Assembly: GCA_017936985.1 (NCBI GenBank) | Contig: JAGBEM010000190.1 | Coordinates: 1 to 14,825, forward strand | Direction: 5' to 3' | Source of the DNA: Oscillospiraceae bacterium | GTDB lineage: Bacteria; Bacillota_A; Clostridia; Oscillospirales; Oscillospiraceae | Length of the DNA stretch: 14,825 bases | In this document: positions 1-6,290 of the stretch, piece by piece | Position numbering within the stretch: the stretch's first letter is position 1 | Layout: every line of letters begins with the position of its first letter | Translations under genes and position numbers: made by a program | The notes under the pieces: generated by a model | Database searches by the model: none | The model's input: the letters and a program-made list of their open reading frames with translations, nothing else | Told to the model about the DNA's origin: nothing

Positions 1-453
1 GTGAAGGTGTGCCGGATCCTGCAGGAAGTGGGAGCCCAGTGTGTCGTGAAGCCCTGTCAGCTCAACGCTAAAACGGAAGTGTTTTGTGTGCCGGTCATGT
101 TGACTTTTCAGGGGAAGGTCTGGAATACGGATTGGCAGGCAGAAGATGTCTGTACGGTGAAGTTTGGTTCTGTTAATTTGCATACCATTGTGTCGTTTTC
201 TGTGTGGCGGGAGACATCGGACACGGAAACTGCGTTACAGGCGGCGACCTGGAAGTTTCGGGTAGAAGAACGGATGGATGGGATCCGGTCCGAAATGGAG
301 CCTGCAGAGCCATTTACCATGACGGTCAGCTTTGAAAGGCGGCAGGAGGTTTATGGAGAGTGTACGCTGACCTCTCAAAAGCGAGTCATTGCCGATGGGC
401 ATTTAATTCAAATCCGGGAAGGTATGGCGAAGACCAGGACGGTAACAGTATAA
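1..453 (+). CDS. Hypothetical protein, possibly 5'-truncated by the window edge
   Basis: An open frame of 150 residues runs from the first base (GTG) to a TAA at 451-453. I do not recognise the protein. The GTG could be a true start, but the window begins there, so no ribosome site can be seen and the frame may continue upstream; the first internal ATG is at 97. There is no obvious signal peptide or membrane segment. The sequence looks like a soluble, beta-rich protein: alternating hydrophobic and polar stretches, three cysteines in the first 30 residues (positions 4, 14, 19) and two more at 29 and 51. A strong terminator follows directly, so this is the last gene of whatever unit it belongs to. 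It points towards, and is convergent with, the Fe-S operon. No function is proposed. Confidence 0.6.
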   Translation: MKVCRILQEVGAQCVVKPCQLNAKTEVFCVPVMLTFQGKVWNTDWQAEDVCTVKFGSVNLHTIVSFSVWRETSDTETALQAATWKFRVEERMDGIRSEMEPAEPFTMTVSFERRQEVYGECTLTSQKRVIADGHLIQIREGMAKTRTVTV

Positions 454-458
454 CAAAG

Positions 459-491
459 CCGGGAGTCGCAAATGCGGCTCCCGGTGTTGTT
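459..491 (+). terminator. Rho-independent terminator after the first gene
   Basis: An 11-bp stem with one G-U pair (459-469 with 474-484) closes a four-base AAAT loop and is followed by a T-rich tail (TGTTGTTTTGG). It begins 6 nt after the stop codon at 453 and fits termination of the 1-453 gene. Confidence 0.8.
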
Positions 492-542
492 TTGGGTGTT
501 CCAATCTCTGTTTTATGAATACGCGAACTGGAATGAAGACAT

Positions 543-572
543 GTCCTTTTCTTGTTTCGGCAAGAAAAGGAC
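543..572. repeat. Perfect 12-bp hairpin
   Basis: GTCCTTTTCTTG at 543-554 is the exact reverse complement of 561-572, around a six-base loop TTTCGG. There is no T tract that would make it an ordinary terminator on the plus strand. It sits just upstream of a larger nested palindrome and may belong to the same intergenic element. Confidence 0.7.
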
Positions 573-584
573 GAAAAGAAGCCG

Positions 585-702
585 ACATAGGAGAGGCGTT
601 AGAGCCGCGCTCCCGCGCGTCAAATACACTAGTGAAGGACCGATTGCCCCCGGCAATCGGTTATTCATAATTCGCTGCGCGGAGCACCACCCTCTCCTAT
701 GT
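585..702. repeat. 118-bp nested imperfect palindrome (structured intergenic element)
   Basis: Three nested pairings share one centre. The outer arms are ACATAGGAGAGG (585-596) and its exact complement at 691-702. The middle arms 609-618 and 677-685 pair with one bulged C. The inner hairpin is 639-648 with 652-661, a perfect 10 bp around CCC. As RNA this would fold into one long interrupted hairpin. No transposase or target duplication is evident. It is either a miniature palindromic repeat or a structured transcript. Weak reading frames of 74 and 111 codons cross it, but they have no ribosome site and simply read the repeat. Apart from this, the 543-572 hairpin and the terminators at each end, I see nothing in the 454-797 gap. 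Confidence 0.6.
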
Positions 703-770
703 ACCTCTCCCGTGGCACATCGCCATTTGTGCGGCAAGCTTTGTTTGTGTGAAGATTTTGAAGGAAAGAA

Positions 771-805
771 AAAAGGAGAACGCGGGGCGTTCTCCTTTTA
801 TTTTT
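771..805. terminator. Bidirectional terminator at the end of the Fe-S operon
   Basis: A perfect 13-bp stem (771-783 with 787-799) with a GGG loop has A-runs on one side and T-runs on the other, so it can work in both directions. Read on the minus strand it starts inside the stop codon of the Rrf2 gene (798-800) and ends that operon. Read on the plus strand it would block read-through from the left. Confidence 0.85.
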
Positions 806-1208
806 GATCTTTCAGCAGGTCGGCAATGGTAATGCCTTCAAAGAAATCGTCGATCATTTTGTCCAGCTTGTCCCACATGGGCTTTGTCTGGCAGCATTCG
901 GTACGGGAACAGGCGGAAGGGCCCTGGCTGGTGCAGGAAACGGCGGCTAAAGAACCTTCGGTCAGCTTCAGGATGCTGCCGATGGTATAGCCGTCAGCCG
1001 GGCGGTTTAAGCGGTAGCCGCCGCCTTTGCCATGGACGGCATCCACGAAACCGGCTTTACTGAGGACAGCCATGATGGATTCCAGGTATTTCTGGGAAAT
1101 ATGCTCAGCTTCTGCGATCTCTTTCAGGGGAACATATTCCTCGCATCTGCGCCCTGCAAGGCAGACCATGACCCGCAGGGCGTAACGCCCTTTTGTGGAT
1201 ACGATCAT
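798..1208 (-). CDS. iscR: Rrf2-family (IscR-like) Fe-S sensing transcription regulator
   Basis: This 136-residue protein has the usual size and layout of the Rrf2 family. The N-terminus MIVSTKGRYALRVMVCLA is the classic family opening. A winged helix-turn-helix occupies about residues 25-68, with recognition segment ISQKYLESIMAVLSKAGFV and wing GKGGGYRL. The C-terminal part carries Cys92, Cys100, Cys105 and Cys106, matching the cysteine cluster that binds [2Fe-2S] in IscR. It is the last gene of iscS-iscU-rrf2: the gap to iscU is only 3 nt and the ribosome site is poor, which suggests translational coupling. Its likely target is its own operon, through the inverted repeat at 2902-2924. CymR and NsrR are family alternatives, but the neighbours and cysteines favour an IscR role. 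Family certain; the Fe-S ligand is inferred. Confidence 0.93.
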   Translation of the reverse strand: MIVSTKGRYALRVMVCLAGRRCEEYVPLKEIAEAEHISQKYLESIMAVLSKAGFVDAVHGKGGGYRLNRPADGYTIGSILKLTEGSLAAVSCTSQGPSACSRTECCQTKPMWDKLDKMIDDFFEGITIADLLKDQK

Positions 1209-1211
1209 GGC

Positions 1212-1640
1212 TTAGTGGCAGTGAGCGCAATGCTCACAGTCGGGGAACTGCTTCTTATCGTAGGGGATGTTGTTCTTGTCGAAGTAGTCCTTCAAAGCGT
1301 TTTTGATGGCTTCCTCTGCCAGAACAGAACAGTGGAGCTTATGTGCCGGCAGACCGTCCAGCGCTTCGGCCACTGCCTTGTTGGTCAAAGCCATGGCTTC
1401 ATGGATAGACTTACCCATGATCATTTCCGTTGCCATGGAGGAAGAAGCGATGGCGCTGCCGCAGCCGAAGGTCTCGAACTTCACATCCACAATGATCTCG
1501 TTTTCAATCTTCAGGTAGATCTTCATAATATCGCCGCACTTGGCATTGCCGACCTCACCTACACCGTCTGCGTTCTCAATAACGCCCACATTCCGGGGGT
1601 TGGTGAAATGATCCATAACTTTTTCACTGTAAAGTGCCAT
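1212..1640 (-). CDS. iscU: IscU/NifU-type Fe-S cluster assembly scaffold
   Basis: This is a 142-residue scaffold on which [Fe-S] clusters are built from sulfur delivered by the cysteine desulfurase encoded just upstream. The three conserved ligand cysteines are visible: Cys35 in GNAKCGD, Cys60 in TFGCGSAIASSS, and Cys104 in KLHCSVLAEEA. The start MALYSEKVMDHFTNPRNVG is typical of the family. The start codon at 1638-1640 is preceded by AAGGAGAG at good spacing, and the gap to iscS is 16 nt. After the usual IscU core, the protein ends in a tail with Cys135, Cys138 and Cys141 (DCEHCAHCH), an additional possible metal-binding site outside the scaffold motif. There is no second Nfu domain. Function is confident; the role of the tail is not known to me. 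Confidence 0.95.
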   Translation of the reverse strand: MALYSEKVMDHFTNPRNVGVIENADGVGEVGNAKCGDIMKIYLKIENEIIVDVKFETFGCGSAIASSSMATEMIMGKSIHEAMALTNKAVAEALDGLPAHKLHCSVLAEEAIKNALKDYFDKNNIPYDKKQFPDCEHCAHCH

Positions 1641-1656
1641 AATGATCTCTCCTTAT

Positions 1657-2844
1657 TTACAGAATATACTGACGCTTACCGGTTTGCAGGTCACGCCAGA
1701 CAGGACTCATGTTGCGCAGGGTTTGGACAACCTGGGGGACGACGGTGAGAATGTGGTCGATCTCCTCGTCGGTATTGTACTCGCTGAGGGAAAGCCGCAG
1801 ACTGCCGTGGGCCACATCGTGGACTCTGCCGATGGCCAGCAGCACATGGCTGGGATCCAAACTGCCGGAGGTGCAGGCAGAACCGGAGGAAGCGCAGATA
1901 CCCTGCATATCCAGCAGAAGCAGCAGCGATTCTCCTTCAATGCCCTCGAAGCAGAAGCTCACATTGCCGGGCAGCCGGTTAACGGGGTCACCGTTGAGGG
2001 AGCTGTGGGGGATCTGGGAAAGACCGGCGATGAGCTTGTCCCGCAGAGCGGTGACTTTGGCGGTGTTGGCTTCCAGATTGGCACAGGCTTCTTCCAAGGC
2101 GGCGGTCATGCCACAGATGCCAGGCAGGTTTTCGGTGCCGGCCCGTTTGCCACGCTCCTGGGCGCCACCGTCAATGACATTGGTCAGGGGGAAGCCCCGG
2201 CGGCAGTATAGTGCGCCCACGCCCTTGGGGCCGTGGAACTTGTGGGCGGACAGGCTGAGCATATCGATGTTCATTTCTTTGACATGGATGGCAATATGGC
2301 CAACAGCCTGCACAGCGTCGGTGTGGAAAGGAACGCCGGCTTCTTTACAGATAGCGCCGATCTCAGCAATGGGTAAAACAGAGCCGATCTCGTTGTTGGC
2401 GAACATCACAGTTACCAGGCAGGTATCTTCCCGGAGGGCGTCTTTGACCTGCTGGGCGGTGATATTGTGGTTCTGGCGGACATCCAGGTAGGTGACCTCA
2501 AAGCCCTCTTTTTCTAATTTTTGCAGGGTGTGCAGCACGGCATGATGCTCGAAAGCGGTGGAAATGATGTGCTTTTTGCCCTTGCGCTGACCCAGACGGG
2601 CGGCGGAAAGGATGGCCTGGTTATCGGCCTCGCTGCCGCCGGAGGTGAAGATGATCTCCCGGGGCTCGCAGCCTAAGCAGGCGGCGACTCTGGCACGGGC
2701 ATCCTCCAAAACTTCCTTGGCCTCCTGACCTACAGAATGCAGGCTGGAGGGGTTTCCGTAAACGGATTCATAACAGGGCACCATTGCCCCGATCGCAGCG
2801 GCACTCATTTTGGTGGTGGCTGCGTTATCAGCATAAACTTGCAT
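1657..2844 (-). CDS. iscS: Cysteine desulfurase (NifS/IscS, class V aminotransferase fold)
   Basis: This PLP enzyme converts L-cysteine to alanine and passes persulfide sulfur to IscU. At 395 residues it has normal length. The start VYADNAATT and GNPSSLHSVG are family hallmarks. Catalytic His101 lies in FEHHAVLHT, the PLP lysine is Lys202 in SLSAHKFHGPKG, and the persulfide cysteine is Cys324 in SSGSACTSGS, at the end of the mobile loop. RAGTENLPGICG (234-245) is also typical. It is the first gene of the operon; the start at 2844 is preceded by an AGGATG-type ribosome site and by a strong promoter overlapped by a palindrome. The conserved loop with ASSGSACTSG resembles group I desulfurases (IscS/NifS) rather than SufS. 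With iscU next to it, a general Fe-S role is likely; supply of sulfur for tRNA thiolation is also possible. Confidence 0.96.
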   Translation of the reverse strand: MQVYADNAATTKMSAAAIGAMVPCYESVYGNPSSLHSVGQEAKEVLEDARARVAACLGCEPREIIFTSGGSEADNQAILSAARLGQRKGKKHIISTAFEHHAVLHTLQKLEKEGFEVTYLDVRQNHNITAQQVKDALREDTCLVTVMFANNEIGSVLPIAEIGAICKEAGVPFHTDAVQAVGHIAIHVKEMNIDMLSLSAHKFHGPKGVGALYCRRGFPLTNVIDGGAQERGKRAGTENLPGICGMTAALEEACANLEANTAKVTALRDKLIAGLSQIPHSSLNGDPVNRLPGNVSFCFEGIEGESLLLLLDMQGICASSGSACTSGSLDPSHVLLAIGRVHDVAHGSLRLSLSEYNTDEEIDHILTVVPQVVQTLRNMSPVWRDLQTGKRQYIL

Positions 2845-2888
2845 GGTATCATCCTTTCGCTTGGGATTTGCCTAGTAAGGCCATGGGT

Positions 2889-2917
2889 AATATAGCATTA
2901 CTTACCTACTTTGTCAA
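2889..2917 (-). promoter_or_regulatory. Sigma-A type promoter of the iscS-iscU-rrf2 operon
   Basis: On the minus strand a perfect -35 TTGACA (2912-2917) is 17 bases from a -10 TATATT (2889-2894). The -10 is preceded by TGC, giving an extended -10. It lies about 45 nt upstream of the iscS start codon, with no competing gene between. Confidence 0.85.
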
Positions 2918-2924
2918 TAGGTAA
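2902..2924. promoter_or_regulatory. Palindromic operator overlapping the Fe-S operon -35
   Basis: TTACCTA (2902-2908) and TAGGTAA (2918-2924) form a perfect 7-bp inverted repeat with a 9-base spacer. The -35 hexamer lies wholly within that spacer, so a bound dimer would block RNA polymerase. The operon encodes an Rrf2 regulator, which binds dyads of similar span, so autoregulation is the simplest reading. The palindrome and its position are seen; the protein that binds it is inferred. Confidence 0.65.
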
Positions 2925-2978
2925 ATGGGATAAAATGAGAGATTTGGGAAGGATGGGGAAAAGGGAATTCAAATTTCA

Positions 2979-3198
2979 TTTTAAAGAGCTGTTGAGGTAG
3001 TCGCAATGGCGCGGCAGCGCCTAAGGCTTCCCCTCTGGGGAAGCTGGCAAAAATCTCTGATTTTTGACTGATGAGGGTAAAACAGGAACCAATTCTACTG
3101 AGCTGTTGCAATAATCGGTATAGGGCTGACCCTCATCCGACCTCGCTTACGCTCAGCCACCTTCCCCCAGGGGAAGGCTTAACAGCTCGCTAAATCCC
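2979..3198. repeat. About 220-bp composite of two inverted palindromic elements (MITE-like)
   Basis: Copy A (3023-3078, plus) and copy B (3129-3180, minus) share the same plan: AAG, then CTTCCCC, a short turn, GGGGAAG, TGGC, an internal hairpin that differs in sequence, and an end matching GAnTGATGAGGGT or GTCGGATGAGGGT. The internal hairpins are AAAAATC/GATTTTT in A and GAGCGTAAGCGAGG-like in B. The outer flanks form an imperfect inverted repeat, TTTAAAGAGCTGTTGAGG near 2979-2997 against the complement of 3181-3195 (ATTTAGCGAGCTGTT). A further GAGCTGTTG lies at about 3110. No coding capacity and no transposase. Element B may act as terminator for the minus-strand gene ending at 3202. Between 2925 and 2978 I see nothing else. 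Confidence 0.6.
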
Positions 3199-3201
3199 AA
3201 T

Positions 3202-3657
3202 TTAGTTTTCAAAAAGAGCCTGTTCCAGAAGGTGGGTGAATTGCTCCAGTCCGGTGCGGTCATACTCTGTAAAACGGCCTTTGTGCGGACTGTCGATGTC
3301 CAAAACGCCCCAGACAGTATTATTATAATGAATAGGGATCACAATCTCCGACCGGGAAGCGCTGTCGCAGGCGATGTGCCCGGGAAATGCGTGTACATCC
3401 GGCACAAGCTGGGTCGCATTGGTCTGCAGGGCAGTGCCGCAGACGCCTTTTCCGTTTTCGATACGGATACAGGCGGGTTTTCCCTGGAATGGACCCAGGA
3501 TCAGCGCGCCATCCTGCACGATATAAAAGCCTGCCCAGTTGATGTCCGGCAGCGTTTGCCACAAAAGGGCGGCGGCGTTGGAAAGATTGGCAATTTGGTA
3601 AGGGATTCCATCGGTCAGAGCGGAAAGCTGACGGCACAGTGCATTGTAATCAGTCAT
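3202..3657 (-). CDS. msrC: Free methionine-(R)-sulfoxide reductase (GAF-domain fRMsr)
   Basis: The 151-residue protein is a single GAF domain that reduces free (not protein-bound) methionine-R-sulfoxide in the cytoplasm. The family motifs are clear: INWAGFYI, LGPFQGKPACIRI, GKGVCGTA, VPDVHAFPGHIACD, and SEIVIPI. The three redox cysteines are Cys63, Cys73 and Cys97, with the last as expected catalytic residue. I start at 3657 (MTDYNAL) because AAGGAGG lies just upstream and a good promoter lies inside the longer reading frame that starts at 3720; the longer frame would add 21 residues not typical of the family. The gene is alone on its transcript, divergent from spoIVB, with the repeat composite immediately after its stop. 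Confidence 0.92.
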   Translation of the reverse strand: MTDYNALCRQLSALTDGIPYQIANLSNAAALLWQTLPDINWAGFYIVQDGALILGPFQGKPACIRIENGKGVCGTALQTNATQLVPDVHAFPGHIACDSASRSEIVIPIHYNNTVWGVLDIDSPHKGRFTEYDRTGLEQFTHLLEQALFEN

Positions 3658-3681
3658 GGCATTTGCCTCCTTATGATACCC

Positions 3682-3710
3682 ATCATACAAAAGAATTGCG
3701 GCTTTGACAA
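3682..3710 (-). promoter_or_regulatory. Promoter of the fRMsr gene
   Basis: On the minus strand TTGTCA (3705-3710) is 17 bases from TATGAT (3682-3687), placing transcription start near 3675, about 18 nt upstream of the ATG at 3657. This position rules out the upstream ATG at 3720 as the start codon for this transcript. Confidence 0.7.
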
Positions 3711-3825
3711 GCTTTTTCATAAATTGACAGCGTTTCCGTTCCTGCCCTGTTTTCTCGACATTTTCAGCGGTTACAGTGACAGCGGCTCTGGCATATTAAG
3801 AGGGCAGACGAAGGAGGGGAGAAAA

Positions 3826-4791
3826 ATGCTCAAAATTACAAAACGCATTGCTGCGGCAGTGCTGTGTTTATTTCTGCTGCCGCTGACGGCCCAGGCGAAG
3901 GAACTGATACCGGTGGGGCAGGTAGTGGGACTGGAGCTGCAAAGCGGTACGGTGACGGTACAGGGCTTTGATACGCAATTGGGGACGGCTGCCCAGGAAG
4001 CCGGGATCCGGGAAGGGGATGTGCTGCAGAAGATCAACGGCACATCGGTGCGCTGTGCTGAGGATGTGCGGCAGGCACTGCAAAAATCCACTGGAACGGT
4101 GACGGTGATCTATAGCCGGGACGGAAAGACTCAAAGCTGTCGGATAACGCCCCAGATCACTGCAGGCGGGCCGAAGCTGGGGCTTTACCTGCGGCAGGGG
4201 ATCACCGGGATCGGTACGGTGACATGGTACGATCCGGAAACCGGGGCCTTTGCCACATTGGGTCACGGTGTCAGCGGCTCTGACGGTACACTGGTGTCCA
4301 TGACAGAGGGCAGCGCCTACCGGGCAAATGTGATCAAGGTCAAAAAAGGCGTATCCGGCGCGCCGGGGCAGCTGATCGGCAACATTGCAGACAGTGAGCC
4401 GGTGGGAGCGCTGACCAAAAACACCGCCCGGGGCGTGTTCGGCAAGACGGACAAGCAATGGGAAATGGCACCAATGGAAGTGGCACAGACGGATGAGATC
4501 AAGACCGGGAGCGCGACGATTTTGTCTACGGTCAACGGCGAGGGCGTTCGGGAATATTCTGTGGATATTCTGAAACTTTATCCCAAATCCCGGCAAAACG
4601 GCAGGAATATGTTGATCCGGGTGACGGATGAGGCGCTGCTGGAGGAGACCGGTGGGATCGTGCAGGGGATGAGCGGCAGTCCCATTATTCAGGATGGCAA
4701 ACTGGTCGGGGCGGTGACCCATGTACTTGTGAATGATCCGACAACCGGATATGGGATATTTATTGAGAATATGCTGGATGCTGCGGCATAA
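3826..4791 (+). CDS. spoIVB: SpoIVB-family serine peptidase (MEROPS S55) with PDZ domain
   Basis: In Bacillus SpoIVB is made in the forespore, crosses to the intermembrane space and triggers pro-sigma-K processing. This 321-residue version has a signal peptide or N-terminal anchor (about 1-24, ending TAQA), a PDZ domain at about 40-108 (including REGDVLQKINGTSV), and an S55 peptidase domain from about 115. The catalytic triad is visible as His147 in ATLGHGVSG, Asp268 in RVTDEALLEE and Ser283 in GMSGSPIIQDGKLVGAVTHV; the 15-residue Asp-Ser spacing matches the Bacillus enzyme. The start at 3826 has AAGGAGGGG just upstream, so the longer open frame from 3232 is not real. It is about 100 residues shorter than B. 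subtilis SpoIVB and is not beside recN or spo0A, so it may be a paralogue or a reduced form. Confidence 0.9.
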   Translation: MLKITKRIAAAVLCLFLLPLTAQAKELIPVGQVVGLELQSGTVTVQGFDTQLGTAAQEAGIREGDVLQKINGTSVRCAEDVRQALQKSTGTVTVIYSRDGKTQSCRITPQITAGGPKLGLYLRQGITGIGTVTWYDPETGAFATLGHGVSGSDGTLVSMTEGSAYRANVIKVKKGVSGAPGQLIGNIADSEPVGALTKNTARGVFGKTDKQWEMAPMEVAQTDEIKTGSATILSTVNGEGVREYSVDILKLYPKSRQNGRNMLIRVTDEALLEETGGIVQGMSGSPIIQDGKLVGAVTHVLVNDPTTGYGIFIENMLDAAA

Positions 4792-4797
4792 TTGTAG

Positions 4798-4824
4798 GGC
4801 GGGGGCTTGCTCCCGCCGCTTTTT
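4798..4824 (+). terminator. Rho-independent terminator after spoIVB
   Basis: An 8-bp GC-rich stem with one G-U pair (4798-4805 with 4810-4817) closes a CTTG loop and is followed by GCTTTTT. It begins 6 nt after the spoIVB stop codon. Confidence 0.85.
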
Positions 4825-4825
4825 C

Positions 4826-4854
4826 TTGCAATCCTTAGGGCTACATGATATGAT
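4826..4854 (+). promoter_or_regulatory. Promoter of the propeller-like gene
   Basis: TTGCAA (4826-4831) is 17 bases from TATGAT (4849-4854), directly after the spoIVB terminator. A transcript would start near 4861, about 18 nt before the ATG at 4879. This makes the next gene its own unit. Confidence 0.6.
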
Positions 4855-4878
4855 AAAAGAAAAGGGCGGTGGAATGGA

Positions 4879-5898
4879 ATGAAGTTAGAACGAATCAAGT
4901 GCAAACCGTTGGAGCGCGCAAAAAACCTTTGTGTTTCCCAATCCTATATCATCGGTTGCACAGGGCGAAAAGCTGCCATTATGGACAAGCAGCTAAACCT
5001 GATTCATACAGTAGAGGGATTGGAGTATGTATATTCCGCAGAAGTATCCCCGGATGAAAGAAAACTTCTGCTGGTTTCAAATGGCAATAAGTTTTATGTT
5101 GTGGATATGCGTACATTTGACAAGACACGAATTACCGTCAAAGCGCCTTTCAACCACAATTTGGAAGGACGAGGCTGTTTTTCTTTTGATGGGAAATCTG
5201 TATGGATCCCTGTGCAGCGCGGTACCGGCTATGTCAACAGCACCTTACGTCGCTACTGCATACATGATTTTAATAAATACGAAGATTTTTTGGCAGATAA
5301 ATACTATTTAAACGGTATCACGAGAATTGATTCGAACAATACATATTTTCTGACCGGTTACAACCGTCAGGAAGACAACAAGATTTACTTCATTTATTTT
5401 AACGGCGCTGCATTTCGGGAAGTTCCGCTGAAAACGTCTGATAATATGATTGCTCCAACTGCCACAGTAGATATGGAAAAAGGCATTGTAACCCTCGCAT
5501 CCATTGCAGGCTGTTGGCAATTTACATTAGATGGTAAAACGGTCAATACAATTACTCATCCCAGCCCGAAAGACAAAACGATTCATGCTTCTGATTTATT
5601 TATGCATTTATTTGATGGCGATGCAGAAAAGCAAAAACACCTAAAAGAAGTATCCGCATCCTTAGGGTTGGAGAATATTTCCGCTCCGGATTATATTACG
5701 AAATACGAATCATCTTCTTGTGGCAAGTATATTTATGTGGCATCTGAAAGTGGATTTTATCTAATCGATGAAAGCACCGGCAATATAATTGCGTCTGTAT
5801 CGGAAGAATATGGTGTACAGAACTTTGAAGAGCTCGCTCCGGGAATGATTGCAATTGCCACATGGTCAGGTGTAAAACTGTATAGATTTTGCGACTAA
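4879..5898 (+). CDS. Uncharacterised beta-propeller-like protein
   Basis: I do not recognise a named family for this 339-residue protein. It shows repeated strands of the YVTN/WD-like type: SPDERKLLLVSNGNKFYVVDM (about 57-77), FSFDGKSVWIPVQ (about 101-113) and SCGKYIYVASESGFYLIDES (about 276-295). These are spaced so that a degenerate six- or seven-bladed propeller is plausible. There is no signal peptide, lipobox or membrane segment, so it is probably cytoplasmic. The start at 4879 follows GGTGGA at usable spacing. The gene is visibly AT-richer than its neighbours, with codons such as AAA, ATT, GAT and TTT, and has its own promoter and terminator, which fits acquisition by transfer. Such proteins often serve as binding platforms, but no partner is visible here. 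Confidence 0.8.
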   Translation: MKLERIKCKPLERAKNLCVSQSYIIGCTGRKAAIMDKQLNLIHTVEGLEYVYSAEVSPDERKLLLVSNGNKFYVVDMRTFDKTRITVKAPFNHNLEGRGCFSFDGKSVWIPVQRGTGYVNSTLRRYCIHDFNKYEDFLADKYYLNGITRIDSNNTYFLTGYNRQEDNKIYFIYFNGAAFREVPLKTSDNMIAPTATVDMEKGIVTLASIAGCWQFTLDGKTVNTITHPSPKDKTIHASDLFMHLFDGDAEKQKHLKEVSASLGLENISAPDYITKYESSSCGKYIYVASESGFYLIDESTGNIIASVSEEYGVQNFEELAPGMIAIATWSGVKLYRFCD

Positions 5899-5912
5899 TA
5901 GCGTTTTCTACG

Positions 5913-5940
5913 AAAGTCTCCGGATAACCGGAGGCTTTTG
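5913..5940 (+). terminator. Rho-independent terminator after the propeller-like gene
   Basis: A stem of up to 11 bp with one G-U pair (5913-5923 with 5928-5938) closes an ATAA loop and ends in CTTTTGCT. It lies 14 nt after the stop codon at 5898. Confidence 0.8.
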
Positions 5941-6017
5941 CTATGCAGATTGAAAAACCGGCGGTCCGGCAAATATCAGAATTTGTTGAAAATGCGAGAA
6001 GTCTTAGAATACGGTTT

Positions 6018-6038
6018 TTGACAATTCATCTTTGTCAA
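6018..6038. promoter_or_regulatory. Inverted repeat TTGACAA-N7-TTGTCAA
   Basis: A perfect 7-bp dyad in the long non-coding stretch 5941-6437. TTGACA in its left arm looks like a -35, but no -10 follows at proper spacing. It could be an operator or a transcript hairpin. It is far (over 250 nt) from the consensus promoter of the next gene. Confidence 0.3.
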
Positions 6039-6190
6039 CTTAGGGATCGCGGGTGAGGTGTGTTTTGCTGCGTTTTTACAAAGGTGAAAAGGAAAAAACC
6101 TTACATTTGCAACCCGTCAGGACGAGGATTTCATATTGCCCTTTTTCGACCTTGACAGAACAACCAAAAACATTGTGCCACAGATAAGGA

Positions 6191-6205
6191 AAATTTCAGA
6201 AAACA
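6191..6205 (+). promoter_or_regulatory. CodY-like box upstream of the peptide transporter
   Basis: AAATTTCAGAAAACA matches the CodY consensus AATTTTCWGAAAATT at 12 of 15 positions. CodY is a known repressor of peptide transport genes in Bacillota when branched-chain amino acids and GTP are plentiful. The box overlaps TTCAGA (6195-6200), the -35 of a second, weaker promoter candidate whose -10 is TATATT (6218-6223, spacing 17), but it lies about 86 nt upstream of the main promoter. The match is seen; that this organism has CodY is not known. Confidence 0.35.
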
Positions 6206-6260
6206 TACAAAACTTTTTATATTTTCCTGTCGACAAGCTGATATCTGCCGCACTTCATAT

Positions 6261-6275
6261 AAAGTTGCCAACTTT
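6261..6275. promoter_or_regulatory. Palindrome just upstream of the main promoter
   Basis: AAAGTTG, one central C, and CAACTTT form a perfect 7-bp dyad ending 15 nt before the -35 at 6291. An alternative hairpin CCAAC-TTTTT-GTTGG (6268-6282) overlaps it. Its place suits an activator or repressor site. No binding family is recognised. Confidence 0.35.
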
Positions 6276-6290
6276 TTGTTGGAAAAATGG

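Noticed and set aside
472..807. Open frames of 111 (plus) and 74 (minus) codons in the first intergenic region
   Set aside because: They read through the palindromic element and a terminator, have no ribosome site, and show no protein-like features.
1032..2491. Plus-strand frames of 189-260 codons opposite iscU and iscS
   Set aside because: They are complementary shadows of the Fe-S operon, whose catalytic residues and ribosome sites are on the minus strand.
3658..3720. 21-residue N-terminal extension of the fRMsr gene
   Set aside because: A promoter with its -10 at 3682-3687 lies inside it, and AAGGAGG precedes the internal ATG at 3657, which gives the normal family length.
3724..3752. TTGACA upstream of spoIVB as a sigma-A promoter
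   Set aside because: The -35 is perfect, but no -10 with more than about three matches occurs at 16-18 bases. If this gene is sporulation-controlled, another sigma factor would read it, and I cannot identify such a site with confidence.
3232..3825. Long in-frame extension upstream of spoIVB
   Set aside because: It overlaps the well-supported fRMsr gene on the other strand. The ATG at 3826 has a strong ribosome site and directly begins a signal peptide.
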